Positions 33,579 through 43,332 of a stretch of DNA of 64,000 nt are shown piece after piece. Position numbers and translations under genes: made by a program. The DNA comes from Anabaena azotica FACHB-119. Its GTDB lineage: Bacteria > Cyanobacteriota > Cyanobacteriia > Cyanobacteriales > Nostocaceae. The notes below the pieces were generated by a model that saw only the letters and a list, made by a program, of their open reading frames with translations, searched no databases and had not been told where the DNA came from. The stretch covers positions 124,001-188,000 of the forward strand of contig NZ_JACJSG010000008.1 of assembly GCF_014697625.1 (NCBI RefSeq), written 5' to 3'. Numbering within the stretch: the first letter of the stretch is position 1; every line of letters begins with the position of its first letter.

Positions 33579-34706
33579 CTACTTCCCAAAACCTTTACCA
33601 CGATTAGTTGAAGGAAGACAGAGACAGTTTTCTAATTGAGTCAGCAAGGTTTCACGGTCTAAGTTTTGCCCAATTAATACTATTTGATTTTTTGGTTGAC
33701 CTTTCCACTCTTCATCATCTAAAGTAAAACGTTTACCGCAGAGGTGGAAAATGTGGCGTTTGGGACTTTCGTCAAACCACATAATACCCTTAGCGCGGAA
33801 AATGTTTGTGGGTAGTTGGTTATCTAGAAAATACTGAAACTTCCTAATAGAAAATGGCTTATCACTTTGGAAAGATATTGATGTGAAGCCATCATTTTCT
33901 AAATGGTGAGAGTGGTCATGGTGGTGGTCATGGTCATGATGGTCATGACCGCAAGCTGAATGATCATGGTCGTGATGGTCGTGACCGCAGGCTGAATGGT
34001 CGTGGTGGTCGTGGTCGTGGTGGTCGTGACTGTCAGTATCGACTGTATCAAAATACTTGTCAGACTCAAATAAACCAACGCTTAAAATTAAGGCGAGGGG
34101 AACTTGCGATCGCTTCGTCCTCAATATCCTCGCACCTTCCTTGACTTCATTGATTTTTCTTTCCAACTCATTCAAGGTAGTTTCATCGACCAAATCTGTT
34201 TTATTCAACAGAATCACATCACCATAGGCAATTTGACTGTAAGCTGCTTGCGAATTAAACAAATCTAAGCTATAATTTGCCGCATCTACTACAGTGATAA
34301 TCGAGTCTAAACGGGTTAAATCCTTCAACTCTGTACCCAAAAAAGTTAGGGCTACTGGTAAAGGGTCTGCCAGTCCAGTTGTTTCCACAACTAAATAATC
34401 TAGCTTTTCTTCCCGTTCCAAAACCTTATACACCGCGTCAACAAGGTCATTATTAATAGTGCAGCAGATACAACCATTATTCAATTCCACCATGTTCTCA
34501 TCGGTGGAAACAATTAACTCGTTGTCAATGCCGATTTCCCCAAATTCGTTGACCAAAACGGCGGTTTTTAAGCCCTGTTGATTGTTGAGGATATGATTAA
34601 GTAAAGTTGTCTTACCACTACCGAGAAATCCAGTAATAATCGTTACTGGCATTCCTTGTTTCGGAGCATCCATTGATTGAGAATTATGAGTAACTGCTGA
34701 TTGCAT
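33579..34706 (-). CDS. CobW/ZNG1-type G3E GTPase with His-rich metal-binding segment
   Basis: The 375-residue protein has the P-loop GFLGSGKTTLLNH (residues 26-38), the metal-binding CXCC motif CICC at 79-82, a Walker B ETTGLADP region, and the NKTD GTPase specificity motif. Between the GTPase and the C-terminal CobW_C domain is a His/Asp-rich stretch of about 50 residues (about 225-275) built from HDHHDHDH and SACGHDHHDHDH units. COG0523 proteins of this type deliver zinc or another metal to target enzymes. The gene is monocistronic. A zinc role is the most likely, but cobalt or nickel cannot be excluded from sequence. Confidence 0.92.
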   Translation of the reverse strand: MQSAVTHNSQSMDAPKQGMPVTIITGFLGSGKTTLLNHILNNQQGLKTAVLVNEFGEIGIDNELIVSTDENMVELNNGCICCTINNDLVDAVYKVLEREEKLDYLVVETTGLADPLPVALTFLGTELKDLTRLDSIITVVDAANYSLDLFNSQAAYSQIAYGDVILLNKTDLVDETTLNELERKINEVKEGARILRTKRSQVPLALILSVGLFESDKYFDTVDTDSHDHHDHDHHDHSACGHDHHDHDHSACGHDHHDHDHHHDHSHHLENDGFTSISFQSDKPFSIRKFQYFLDNQLPTNIFRAKGIMWFDESPKRHIFHLCGKRFTLDDEEWKGQPKNQIVLIGQNLDRETLLTQLENCLCLPSTNRGKGFGK

Positions 34707-34881
34707 AGCAAGGAAATCGCAAAATTAGAACAAATTAGAGAACTTTTGGGGCAACTGCTTTCCAGCAGGATGGCAAAATGGTAGCGTAGATTGTCCAGAA
34801 AACACTAGCATAGGGATACTCGACAAAAGTCCGAGCTGCATTACCCTATTATTGCTTATCTTCTTTCAGCATTACTCTGTT

Positions 34882-36330
34882 ATGGCACTAACTGTTTACA
34901 ATACCCTCTCCCGCCGTCAAGAACCCTTTCAGACAGTCGAACCAGGCAAGGTTAAGATGTATTACTGCGGCGTGACGGTGTACGATTATTGCCATTTGGG
35001 TCATGCTAGAGCTTGTATTGTCTGGGATGTGGTACGGCGTTATTTACAATTCCTGGGCTATGAGGTGCGCTATGTCCAAAATTTTACCGATATTGATGAT
35101 AAAATCCTCAAGCGAGCGCGGCAAGAACATTCCTCAATGGAGGCGGTAGCCGAACGTTTCATTCAGGCATATTTTGAGGATATGGCACAGCTAGGTATTA
35201 AAGAAGCCGATGAATATCCCCGTGCTACCCACACAATTAACGGCATTCAGCGCTTAATTCACGAGTTAGAAAACAAAGGCTTTGCTTATCCATCGGCTGG
35301 CGATGTTTACTATGCGGTGCGGCAATTTGCTGATTATGGTAAACTTTCAGGACGCAGGCTGGAGGATATGCAGGCGGGAGCAAGCGATCGCGTTAACGTA
35401 GATGATCCAGAATATCAGAAAAAGAAAGACCCCTTTGACTTTGCCCTGTGGAAAGCCGCCAGACCTGGAGAACCTGCTTGGAAATCACCTTGGGGTGCAG
35501 GTCGTCCGGGATGGCATATAGAATGCTCGGCAATGGTACGCGATCGCCTGGGTGAGACAATAGATATTCACGCAGGTGGTGCTGACTTAATTTTCCCCCA
35601 CCACGAAAACGAAATCGCCCAATCAGAAGCTGTCACAGGTAAACCCCTAGCAACCTACTGGCTACACAACGGTATGGTCAAAGTTGACGGTGAAAAAATG
35701 TCTAAATCCTTGGGCAACTTTACCACCATCCGCGACTTACTAGGGCGGGGAGTTGACCCGATGGCTGTGCGGTTATTCGTGCTGATGGCGCAATATCGTA
35801 CACCCATCGATTTTACCGATGAGGCGATCGCAGCTGCTACCAATGGTTGGCACACAATCAAAGATGGGTTATTAGCTGGTTGGGAGTTGGGGAATGGGGA
35901 ATGGGGACTGGGGACTGGGAAGGAATTAACATCCAATCCCTATGTTGAGCGGTTTACAGAAGCAGTCAATGACGATTTTAACTTCCCTGGTGGATTGACA
36001 GTATTATTTGAGTTAGCAAAAAAACTGCATCGTGAAAGAAACATTTTATTGCATGAGGGCAAGACGGAAACACCGATAGAAGAATTAAAAATACAATGGC
36101 AAACATTGGTTACTTTAGCTGAAGTTCTCGGTTTAACAGCGCAGCCAGAAGCACCTAAAAATGAGCAAGATGGCTTAAGCGATGCGGATATAGAAGATTT
36201 GATTCAGCGAAGACAAGCGGCGAGAAAAGCTAGAAATTTTGCTGAAGGCGACCGTATCCGTAACGAACTACAAGCCAAAGGTATTACCCTAATTGATAGC
36301 CCCCAAGGCACACGTTGGCATAGAAATTAA
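34882..36330 (+). CDS. cysS: Cysteinyl-tRNA synthetase
   Basis: The 482-residue class I synthetase charges tRNA-Cys. The HIGH-type motif is HLGH at residues 38-41 and KMSKS is at 272-276; zinc ligands are in YYCGVTVYD (Cys29) and the GWHIECSAM and [10 protein letters not shown] blocks. The C-terminal anticodon-binding domain is complete. I chose the ATG at 34882 ([10 protein letters not shown], the usual start) over a TTG at 34852. A Gly-rich loop, [14 protein letters not shown] at about residues 336-349, is encoded by GGGGAATG/GGGGACTG heptamer-like repeats of the intergenic type and seems to be an in-frame insertion. Confidence 0.96.
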   Translation: MALTVYNTLSRRQEPFQTVEPGKVKMYYCGVTVYDYCHLGHARACIVWDVVRRYLQFLGYEVRYVQNFTDIDDKILKRARQEHSSMEAVAERFIQAYFEDMAQLGIKEADEYPRATHTINGIQRLIHELENKGFAYPSAGDVYYAVRQFADYGKLSGRRLEDMQAGASDRVNVDDPEYQKKKDPFDFALWKAARPGEPAWKSPWGAGRPGWHIECSAMVRDRLGETIDIHAGGADLIFPHHENEIAQSEAVTGKPLATYWLHNGMVKVDGEKMSKSLGNFTTIRDLLGRGVDPMAVRLFVLMAQYRTPIDFTDEAIAAATNGWHTIKDGLLAGWELGNGEWGLGTGKELTSNPYVERFTEAVNDDFNFPGGLTVLFELAKKLHRERNILLHEGKTETPIEELKIQWQTLVTLAEVLGLTAQPEAPKNEQDGLSDADIEDLIQRRQAARKARNFAEGDRIRNELQAKGITLIDSPQGTRWHRN

Positions 36331-36389
36331 AAGCGACTGGGGACTGATAAAAAGCAGAGAGCAGAGGAGCAGAAGATAAAATAATGACT

Positions 36390-36440
36390 CCCCCATTACC
36401 CATTACCCATTACCCATTACCCATTACCCATTACCCATTC
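36390..36440. repeat. CCCATTA heptamer array
   Basis: About seven tandem CCCATTA units lie between cysS and the TldD-type gene, ending 15 bases before its ATG. They would be transcribed into the 5' leader if the promoter is upstream. Confidence 0.9.
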
Positions 36441-36454
36441 CCTAGATTATTGTT

Positions 36455-37891
36455 ATGTGGTCAGAGTTAAAAAAAGCGATCGCTAGTTTTAAAATCCCTG
36501 CTGATTGGATCGGTATTAGAGTAGTAAAAGAAACTGCTGCTCATCATTATGTCCGTGATGGTTTGCCCCAGCATAATGGTAAATCAACCACCATTGGAGC
36601 CATGTTAGAAGTTCTGGTGAATGGTTCCTTGGGTTATGCTGCTACCAATTCCCTAGAATTAACATCCTTGCAAGCGGCGGCGGAAATTGCTTACAAACAA
36701 GCCCTAGCCGCTAGTGAATGGTACATCTATCCCTTTGGTGCTACGGAACGCCCCAAGGTGGTGGGTGAGTATCATTCACCGTTTTTAGAACCCTTAAACG
36801 CCCTCACTCCAGGGGAAATTAATGAGTTGTTGGTGCGAATTTGTCACACCTTAAAAGTAGATGACAAGATTGTGCAAACCAGTGCTAATGCTTCTACTAA
36901 CGAAAAAGAGAGTTGGTTTGTCAGTAGTAACGGTTCTGAGGTTTACCAGAAGTTTGTCACTATTGGAACACATTATGGAGCGATCGCGCAAGATGGAGCG
37001 ATCGTCCAGCAACGTACTAACAACGGTTCCCAAGCCAACTGTTACCAAGGCGGAATTGAACTATTAAAACAAGACCATTTGTGGCAACGGGTACGACAAA
37101 TTGGCGAACAAGCCATAGAATTATTATCTGCCCAAGAATGCCCAACCACCCGTACCAATTTGGTCTTAGCCCCAGACCAAATGATGTTACAAATTCATGA
37201 AAGTATAGGACATCCCCTAGAAATCGACCGAATTTTAGGAGATGAGCGCAACTACGCCGGAGGTAGCTTTGTCAACACCAGCGACTTTGGCAAACTAACT
37301 TATGGTTCGCCATTGATGAATATTACCTTTGACCCCACCGTTGTTGGTGAATATGCCAGCTATGGATTTGATGATACAGGTGCAGTAGCCACAAGGGAAT
37401 ATTTAATCAAAGAAGGCGTTTTACAAAGGGGTTTAGGCAGTTTAGAAAGCCAAGCCAGAGCTAATGTACCGGGGGTAGCCTGTGCGCGTGCTTCCTCATG
37501 GAATCGACCTCCAATTGACCGTATGGCAAACTTAAACCTAGAACCAGGAAACGCCAGCTTTGATGAGATGATTAGTAACATAGAACATGGCGTGTATATG
37601 GAATCTAATCGTTCCTGGTCAATTGACGATCGCCGCTATAAATTTCAGTTTGGCTGTGAGTATGCAAAACTAATTGAAAATGGTAAACTCACCAAAACCC
37701 TGCGTAATCCCAACTATCGAGCCACCACACCAGAATTTTGGCACAGCCTCATTCAAGTCGGTGATAATTCCAACTGGGAAATGTATGGCACACCATTATG
37801 TGGTAAAGGTGAACCCAATCAGGCAATTTGGGTAGGTCATGGTTCACCAGTATGTGTATTTGCTAATGTAGAAGTTTTTGGAGGCGGCTAA
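36455..37891 (+). CDS. TldD/PmbA family metalloprotease subunit (TldD-like)
   Basis: The 478-residue protein carries the zinc motif HESIGHPLE (His248, Glu249, His252) of the TldD subunit, with the further conserved segments SYGFDDTG and NPNYRATTPEFW. TldD and TldE/PmbA together cleave unfolded peptides and process some ribosomal peptide products. The partner subunit, without a HExxxH motif, is encoded next at 38113. The order (metal-binding subunit first) and shared strand suggest a functional pair, although 221 bases with palindromic repeats separate them. Confidence 0.9.
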   Translation: MWSELKKAIASFKIPADWIGIRVVKETAAHHYVRDGLPQHNGKSTTIGAMLEVLVNGSLGYAATNSLELTSLQAAAEIAYKQALAASEWYIYPFGATERPKVVGEYHSPFLEPLNALTPGEINELLVRICHTLKVDDKIVQTSANASTNEKESWFVSSNGSEVYQKFVTIGTHYGAIAQDGAIVQQRTNNGSQANCYQGGIELLKQDHLWQRVRQIGEQAIELLSAQECPTTRTNLVLAPDQMMLQIHESIGHPLEIDRILGDERNYAGGSFVNTSDFGKLTYGSPLMNITFDPTVVGEYASYGFDDTGAVATREYLIKEGVLQRGLGSLESQARANVPGVACARASSWNRPPIDRMANLNLEPGNASFDEMISNIEHGVYMESNRSWSIDDRRYKFQFGCEYAKLIENGKLTKTLRNPNYRATTPEFWHSLIQVGDNSNWEMYGTPLCGKGEPNQAIWVGHGSPVCVFANVEVFGGG

Positions 37892-37904
37892 GAAATTCAA
37901 AATT

Positions 37905-37992
37905 CGTCTTGGAAAGTTTCCTACGGCGGGAAACCCGCCTACAGAACTTTCCGCAAAATTCAAAATTGTAGGGTGGGCATTGCCCACCATGT
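37905..37992. repeat. Palindromic repeats between the TldD and PmbA genes
   Basis: GGAAAGTTTCCTACGGCGGG and its facing CCCGCCTACAGAACTTTCC part form a hairpin at about 37910-37950. A second hairpin, GGTGGGCATTGCCCACC, lies at 37973-37989 and resembles one at about 5660. Both are common interspersed palindromes. Confidence 0.65.
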
Positions 37993-38112
37993 CTTTATTA
38001 ATAATGCACAAGAAGTTAATTAAAAAGACAAAAGCTATTTATAGTAAGTGCTGAATGCTTATTATACACAAGAATCTTGCTACCTTTATTCAACTTATTA
38101 TTTTTGATATTT

Positions 38113-39459
38113 ATGAAGCTTGAAGATATATCTAATTTAGAAGTTAGTTTTAATCAATTATTAGAAACACTGCTAATTAAGAAAGCAGAAAATGAACAAT
38201 TCACCGTTTCACTGAGTAGTGAACGTAGTCAATTTACCCGATTTAATCAAGCCAAAGTTCGCCAAACAGGTTTTGTCGCTGATGGTTGGATTCAACTAAC
38301 TTTAATTAAAGACCAACGTAGCAGTTTTCGTGAGTTTCCTTTTACTGGAAATTGGGAAAAAGACTGGCAAGCAGCATACCAAGCTTTACAAGAACTGCGT
38401 GATGAATTACCTTTATTACCAATTGACCCCTATCTGGTAGTGCCATCAGGAAATAACACTAGCAGAGAAGTACATACAGGTAATATATTGCCAGCAGAAG
38501 CAGTAGTAGCCAATGTATTAGAACCAGTAAAAGAATTAGATTTTACTGGGATATATGCTGGGGGTGTAGTTATTAGAGCTTATGGTGATTCCAGTGGACA
38601 AAAACATTGGTTTGCTACCGATTCTTTCACTTTAGACTATTCTTTATTTATTAGTTCTGGGCAAGCTGTTAAAGGAACATTTGCCGGGAGTGATTGGCAT
38701 AAAGAAGCTTATGCAGCAAAAATTAGTGAAGGTAAACAGCAATTACAACTGCTATCTACTCCTACAAAACAATTACCAAGAGGACAGTATAAAACTTATT
38801 TTGCCCCGGCGGCTGTTGCTGATTTGTTGAGTATGCTTTCTTGGGGTGCAGTTAGCGAAGCAGATATTCAACAAGGTAATAGTGCATTGGCAATTTTATC
38901 ACGCAAAGACAAACAGCTTTCCTCATTGTTCAGTTTTAAAGAAAATTTCCAACGAGGACTAGTACCAAGATTTAACGAATTGGGAGAAATGACTGCACCA
39001 GAATTACCGATAATTGAAAAAGGTATTTTAGTTAATAGTTTAGTTAGTTCTCGCACAGCCAAGGAATATAACAAAACTGCTAATGGTGCGAATAGTTCAG
39101 AAACTTTACGTGCGCCAGAATTAAGCCCAGGTAGTTTAACTTATGAGCAAATTTTGCCGAGTTTAGATACAGGGTTATATGTATCTAATTTACATTATTT
39201 GAATTGGAGCGATCGCCCCACAGGTAGAATTACAGGTATGACCCGTTACGCCTGTTTTTGGATAGAAAACGGCGAAATTGTCGCCCCCATAGAAAACCTC
39301 CGCTTTGACGACAGTTTATACCGCTTCTGGGGAGAAAATCTAGTAGATTTGACCGACTTCCAAGAATTTATTCCCGAAGTAGGAACCTACGAAAACCGCC
39401 AGCTAGGAGGTATTATGGCTCCTGGGATGTTAGTCAACGATTTTACTTACACCTTGTAG
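38113..39459 (+). CDS. TldD/PmbA family protein (TldE/PmbA-like subunit)
   Basis: From the ATG at 38113 (MKLEDISNLE; a TTG at 38077 opens the frame but gives a hydrophobic artefact) the product is 448 residues. It has the PmbA-like N-terminal block (RSQFTRFNQAKVRQTGFVADG), the central GSDWHKEAY segment, and the C-terminal GRITGMTRYACFWIENGEI and NRQLGGIMAPGMLVNDFTYTL. No HExxxH motif is present, as expected for the non-catalytic half. It should form a heterodimer with the upstream TldD-like protein. Confidence 0.88.
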   Translation: MKLEDISNLEVSFNQLLETLLIKKAENEQFTVSLSSERSQFTRFNQAKVRQTGFVADGWIQLTLIKDQRSSFREFPFTGNWEKDWQAAYQALQELRDELPLLPIDPYLVVPSGNNTSREVHTGNILPAEAVVANVLEPVKELDFTGIYAGGVVIRAYGDSSGQKHWFATDSFTLDYSLFISSGQAVKGTFAGSDWHKEAYAAKISEGKQQLQLLSTPTKQLPRGQYKTYFAPAAVADLLSMLSWGAVSEADIQQGNSALAILSRKDKQLSSLFSFKENFQRGLVPRFNELGEMTAPELPIIEKGILVNSLVSSRTAKEYNKTANGANSSETLRAPELSPGSLTYEQILPSLDTGLYVSNLHYLNWSDRPTGRITGMTRYACFWIENGEIVAPIENLRFDDSLYRFWGENLVDLTDFQEFIPEVGTYENRQLGGIMAPGMLVNDFTYTL

Positions 39460-39592
39460 TGGCGTGGCAAGGCTAAAATAGTGCAATAAGTTTCCTCTCT
39501 AACCTCTGTGTCTCTGTGCCTCTGTGGTTAATTAATGCAACATTTTAGTCGTGTCAGTCCACTAGAATGTGGCAATAGATTTGAAAAAAATT

Positions 39593-39625
39593 GAACGCAG
39601 ATGAACGCAGATGAACGCAGATGAA
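39593..39625. repeat. 12-bp tandem repeat (GAACGCAGATGA)
   Basis: The dodecamer GAACGCAGATGA is present in almost three copies in the 288-base gap between the converging PmbA-like and M28 genes. A remnant pair with ATCGGCGTTTAT and ATCGGCGG lies 70 bases further. No gene is seen in this gap. Confidence 0.8.
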
Positions 39626-39747
39626 TAAGATGTTAGATTGTTGGCTAATGCTCTATTTGAGCTTTAGTTAAAATCATAATCATCCGCATCTATCGGCGTT
39701 TATCCTATTTATCGGCGGTTAATTATTCTTATCTAAACCGTATCTGC

Positions 39748-40596
39748 TTATAAACGCCGGATAGCCACTTCCAAGCCTTCACACACACCTGTGAGGAAAT
39801 CTAAATCAAGAGTAGCGATCGCATCACTCGCTTTATGATAATGAGGATTCCGCATAAAAGCTGTATCTGTCACCATCATTGCTGGATAACCCACATCCCA
39901 AAACGGCGCATGATCGCTTAACCTAGTTTGGGGAACAATCAAACCCCGATTTGGTACTGGTAGCCATTGACTTGATACCCCAGCTTGGCGAATGCTGCGA
40001 CTCATACCAATTAAATCAGGCAGGGTGCGTAAATTGCCAATTAAAGCAATAAAATCACCTGTATTCGGGTAAAACTTTTCTAACGGCGCGGGATATCTCT
40101 GCGAACCAGGAGTATAATCACGATACCCCAACATTTCCAAAGACATCATCAACCGTAACGGTTGCTGTTGTTGACGCAATAACCTGGCATAGTCGGTACT
40201 ACCCAACAAACCATATTCTTCCATATCAAACGCCACCAACCGCAAAGGATACTTAGCTGGCGCAGCCGCAAACTTTCTCGCCAATTCTAATAAAACTACC
40301 ACACCTGTAGCATTATCATCAGCCCCTGACGTTCCCGGTACAGCATCATAGTGTGCGCCAATTAAAATAGGTGGTAGCTGTCGTTGTTTGCCGCTAGATT
40401 GCGGAGGTAAATTGAGAATGAGATTATTAAAAGACTGATTATTGACTTCAAAGGTGTGGATTTCCACACTTCCCCATTGAGACAATTCTTGACGGATGTA
40501 TTCTTGAACAAAAAAATGCCCAGCAGTTGCTAGATAAGGGTCACGTTCTCTTGCTATCTGCGTGAGGTGATTGTGTAATCTTGCTTTTAAATTCAA
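39748..40596 (-). CDS. M28-family zinc aminopeptidase
   Basis: The 282-residue protein has the M28 metal-binding pattern: His and Asp in GAHYDAVPGTSGADDNATG (about residues 99-117), Glu pair in AFDMEEYGLLGS, a further Glu/Asp in the middle, and the last His in RNPHYHKASD. Such enzymes remove N-terminal residues or, in some branches, cyclise N-terminal glutamine. No signal peptide is apparent, so it may be cytoplasmic or exported by a non-classical route. It is transcribed alone. Confidence 0.9.
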   Translation of the reverse strand: MNLKARLHNHLTQIARERDPYLATAGHFFVQEYIRQELSQWGSVEIHTFEVNNQSFNNLILNLPPQSSGKQRQLPPILIGAHYDAVPGTSGADDNATGVVVLLELARKFAAAPAKYPLRLVAFDMEEYGLLGSTDYARLLRQQQQPLRLMMSLEMLGYRDYTPGSQRYPAPLEKFYPNTGDFIALIGNLRTLPDLIGMSRSIRQAGVSSQWLPVPNRGLIVPQTRLSDHAPFWDVGYPAMMVTDTAFMRNPHYHKASDAIATLDLDFLTGVCEGLEVAIRRL

Positions 40597-41105
40597 GTGT
40601 TTGTCAGTGGTCAGTGGCCTACTTATATTCTAAAACCACCTACACTAGTTAGGGTATTAAACTTTTATCAAAAACAACTGACAACTAACAACTGATACCA
40701 AGTTGTGTTTAAAGATGTTTGTTTGAGCAGGAAAGGAAGTAACCCACCCCTAGCCCCTCCCAAGAGGGGAAAGGGAAGTAGCACAGAGTAAGATACTATC
40801 TTTGACTGCAACTTAGTATGACCACTGACACAATTAGCAAATAAGGTAGGGTCGGATTTCCCAACTTGAAGGGGTCATAAAATTCACAGATGAGGCGACA
40901 ACATTCACAAAGGCTAGAACATAGTCAGCATCGTCAATGTTATCCTAGTCTTGCAACTAAATCCTCAAGCTGTAATTCCTCTGGTTTTTGCCTAAATGAT
41001 GGATGTTATACCATTGAGGCAAGTTGCTTCCATAGCAAAAAGCTAGAGGTAGTTCTGCCTAATCATAATATATATAGTAAAACACAGTTAGGAGAAGAGT
41101 AACGC
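40597..41105. other. Intergenic region upstream of dnaK, with a MITE-like repeat
   Basis: The 509-base gap separates the divergent M28 and dnaK genes. It contains a MITE-like repeat at 40695-40819 and about 280 bases of unassigned sequence before dnaK that should hold its promoter. A 70-codon frame at 40890 has no family features and is probably chance. No CIRCE inverted repeat (TTAGCACTC-N9-GAGTGCTAA) is visible. Confidence 0.55.
40695..40819. mobile_element. MITE-like repeat with ATACCAAGTTG ends
   Basis: ATACCAAGTTG on the left and CAACTTAGTAT on the right are inverted copies with one mismatch, and an inner AAAGAT/ATCTTT pair extends the pairing. The interior contains a CCCCTCCCAAGAGGGG hairpin. 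The element is 125 bases and non-coding. Confidence 0.65.
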
Positions 41106-43160
41106 ATGGGCAAGGTAGTCGGCATCGACTTGGGTACAACCAACTCAGTAGTCGCCGTAATGGAGGGTGGCAAGCCGGTGGTGATTGCCAATGCAGAAGG
41201 AATGCGAACAACCCCCTCCGTTGTCGGCTTCAGCAAAGATGGCGAAAGGGTGGTAGGGCAAATGGCACGGCGACAAACAGTCCTCAACCCCCAAAACACC
41301 TTTTTTGCAGTTAAACGCTTTATAGGGCGCAGGTATGGCGAACTCAGCCCAGAATCAAAGCGCGTACCCTACACTATCCGCAAAGATGAGATTGGCAATA
41401 TCAAAATTTCCTGTCCTCGTTTGGCTAAAGATTTTGCCCCCGAAGAAATTTCGGCAATGGTGCTGAAAAAGTTGGCAGATGATGCTAGTGCTTATCTGGG
41501 AGATCAAGTCACAGGCGCAGTGATTACAGTACCCGCTTATTTCAACGATTCCCAAAGACAAGCTACCCGCGACGCTGGCAGAATTGCCGGATTGGAAGTG
41601 TTGCGGATTCTTAACGAACCGACAGCCGCATCTTTGGCTTATGGGTTAGATAGGGGTGATACAGAAACCATCTTAGTTTTTGACTTGGGTGGCGGGACAT
41701 TTGATGTATCGATTTTGGAAGTGGGGGATGGAGTATTTGAAGTCAAAGCCACCAGTGGGGATACTCAACTGGGGGGGAACGACTTTGATAAGAAAATTGT
41801 GGATTGGTTAGCCGAGCAATTTCTGGAAACAGAAGGTGTAGACTTAAGACGGAGCGATCGCCAAGCCTTGCAGCGTTTGATGGAAGCCGCAGAAAAAGCT
41901 AAAATCGAACTCTCTGCCGTCAGCGTCACCGATATTAACTTACCCTTCATCACCGCCACGGAAGAAGGCCCCAAGCACATAGAAACTCGTTTGACACGCG
42001 CCCAATTTGAAGGTTTGTGTGGCGACTTATTAGGACGTATCCGCAACCCAGTGAAACGCGCTTTAAAAGATGCCGGACTCAGACCCGATGATATTGAGGA
42101 AGTCGTACTAGTAGGCGGTTCTACGCGAATGCCAATGGTGAAACAATTAGTACGCGACTTGATTGGCATTGAACCTAGCGAGAACGTTAACCCTGATGAA
42201 GTGGTGGCAATGGGTGCAGCCATTCAAGCCGGGATTCTGGCGGGACAATTTAAAGATGTACTGCTGCTAGATGTTACACCTTTGTCCTTGGGTTTGGAAG
42301 CGATCGGCGGCGTGATGAAAAAACTCATCCCCCGCAATACTACCATCCCCGTCCGCCGTTCCGACATCTTCTCCACATCAGAAAATAACCAAAACTCTGT
42401 GGAAATTCACGTAGTCCAAGGTGAACGGGAAATGGCAGGTGATAACAAATCGCTAGGACGTTTCAAACTCTACGGCATACCCCCAGCACCGCGAGGCATT
42501 CCCCAAATTCAGGTAGCATTTGATATCGATGCCAACGGAATTTTACAGGTAACAGCCTTAGATAGAACCACAGGTAGAGAACAGAGTATCACCATCCAAG
42601 GCGCTTCTACCCTCAGTGAAGCCGAAGTTAACCGGATGATTCAGGATGCTCAAAAATACGCCGATATCGACCGGGAACGGAAGGAAAGGGTAGAAAAACG
42701 CACCCGTTCGGAAGCTTTAATTCTCCAAGCCGAAAGACAACTGCGAGAAGTTGCTTTAGAATTTGGCATGCAGTTTGCCCGTAACCGTCGCCAACGCATC
42801 GATAATATCAGCCGAGAACTTAAAGACAGTCTCAAAGAAAATGACGATCGCGGGATTGATCAAGCTTACGCCGACCTGCAAGATGCTTTATATGAGCTAA
42901 ATCGGGAAGTTCGTCAGTATTATGCTGAGGACGAAGACGATGATTTATTCGCCACCATCAAAGATATCTTTGTGGGCGATAAAGACAAAGAACGCGACTA
43001 TCCCAGAGATAATTATCGAGAACGTGACTCCTACAACAATAGGGACTACGGCAGAGATTATGGACGAGATAACCGTCCCTCCTATGACAACCGTCCACCC
43101 CGCAAACCACCCCGCCCCAGCTATCAGGATAACTGGGATGATGACGATGATTGGTTGTAA
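41106..43160 (+). CDS. dnaK: Hsp70 chaperone DnaK (long, charged C-terminal tail)
   Basis: The 684-residue protein has the actin-like ATPase domain ([19 protein letters not shown], phosphate-binding [10 protein letters not shown], adenosine motif LVGGSTRMP) and a substrate domain beginning near residue 390. Instead of the EEVD-like or Gly-rich end of the main DnaK, the last 80 residues are acidic and then rich in Arg, Asp, Tyr and Pro ([28 protein letters not shown]). Cyanobacteria have several DnaK paralogues; a dnaK followed by a type II dnaJ resembles the dnaK3-dnaJ pair of Synechocystis, but this tail is shorter. GGAGAAG lies about 10 bases before the ATG. It partners with the DnaJ gene downstream. 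Confidence 0.95.
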   Translation: MGKVVGIDLGTTNSVVAVMEGGKPVVIANAEGMRTTPSVVGFSKDGERVVGQMARRQTVLNPQNTFFAVKRFIGRRYGELSPESKRVPYTIRKDEIGNIKISCPRLAKDFAPEEISAMVLKKLADDASAYLGDQVTGAVITVPAYFNDSQRQATRDAGRIAGLEVLRILNEPTAASLAYGLDRGDTETILVFDLGGGTFDVSILEVGDGVFEVKATSGDTQLGGNDFDKKIVDWLAEQFLETEGVDLRRSDRQALQRLMEAAEKAKIELSAVSVTDINLPFITATEEGPKHIETRLTRAQFEGLCGDLLGRIRNPVKRALKDAGLRPDDIEEVVLVGGSTRMPMVKQLVRDLIGIEPSENVNPDEVVAMGAAIQAGILAGQFKDVLLLDVTPLSLGLEAIGGVMKKLIPRNTTIPVRRSDIFSTSENNQNSVEIHVVQGEREMAGDNKSLGRFKLYGIPPAPRGIPQIQVAFDIDANGILQVTALDRTTGREQSITIQGASTLSEAEVNRMIQDAQKYADIDRERKERVEKRTRSEALILQAERQLREVALEFGMQFARNRRQRIDNISRELKDSLKENDDRGIDQAYADLQDALYELNREVRQYYAEDEDDDLFATIKDIFVGDKDKERDYPRDNYRERDSYNNRDYGRDYGRDNRPSYDNRPPRKPPRPSYQDNWDDDDDWL

Positions 43161-43175
43161 AGTCGGGAGTGGGTC

Positions 43176-43252
43176 TGTCAGTGAACAGTTATCAGTAAAC
43201 AGTGAACAGTCAAAATATCCTGATAACTGATAACTGATAACTGATAACTGAT
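43176..43252. repeat. Inverted heptamer-repeat hairpin between dnaK and dnaJ
   Basis: GTGAACA, GTTATCA and GTAAACA units on the left face four to five CTGATAA units on the right across a short loop (GTCAAAATATC). The arms are complementary, so the transcript between dnaK and dnaJ could form a long hairpin. Confidence 0.7.
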
Positions 43253-43332
43253 TGAGTCCCCTCCTGAATTTGTATTTAATAATTGGTAATTACTAATCAA
43301 TTACCACTATCTAAAATTTAAAAGCTAAATAA

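Noticed and set aside
35655..35936. 93-codon frame opposite cysS
   Set aside because: Shadow of cysS; it includes the heptamer insert read backwards ([13 protein letters not shown]).
40890..41102. 70-codon frame before dnaK
   Set aside because: Ser/His/Cys-rich with no family features, and it ends inside the dnaK ribosome-binding region; probably chance.
41765..42223. 152-codon frame opposite dnaK
   Set aside because: Antisense shadow of a strongly conserved coding region, Ser/Thr-rich without domain features.
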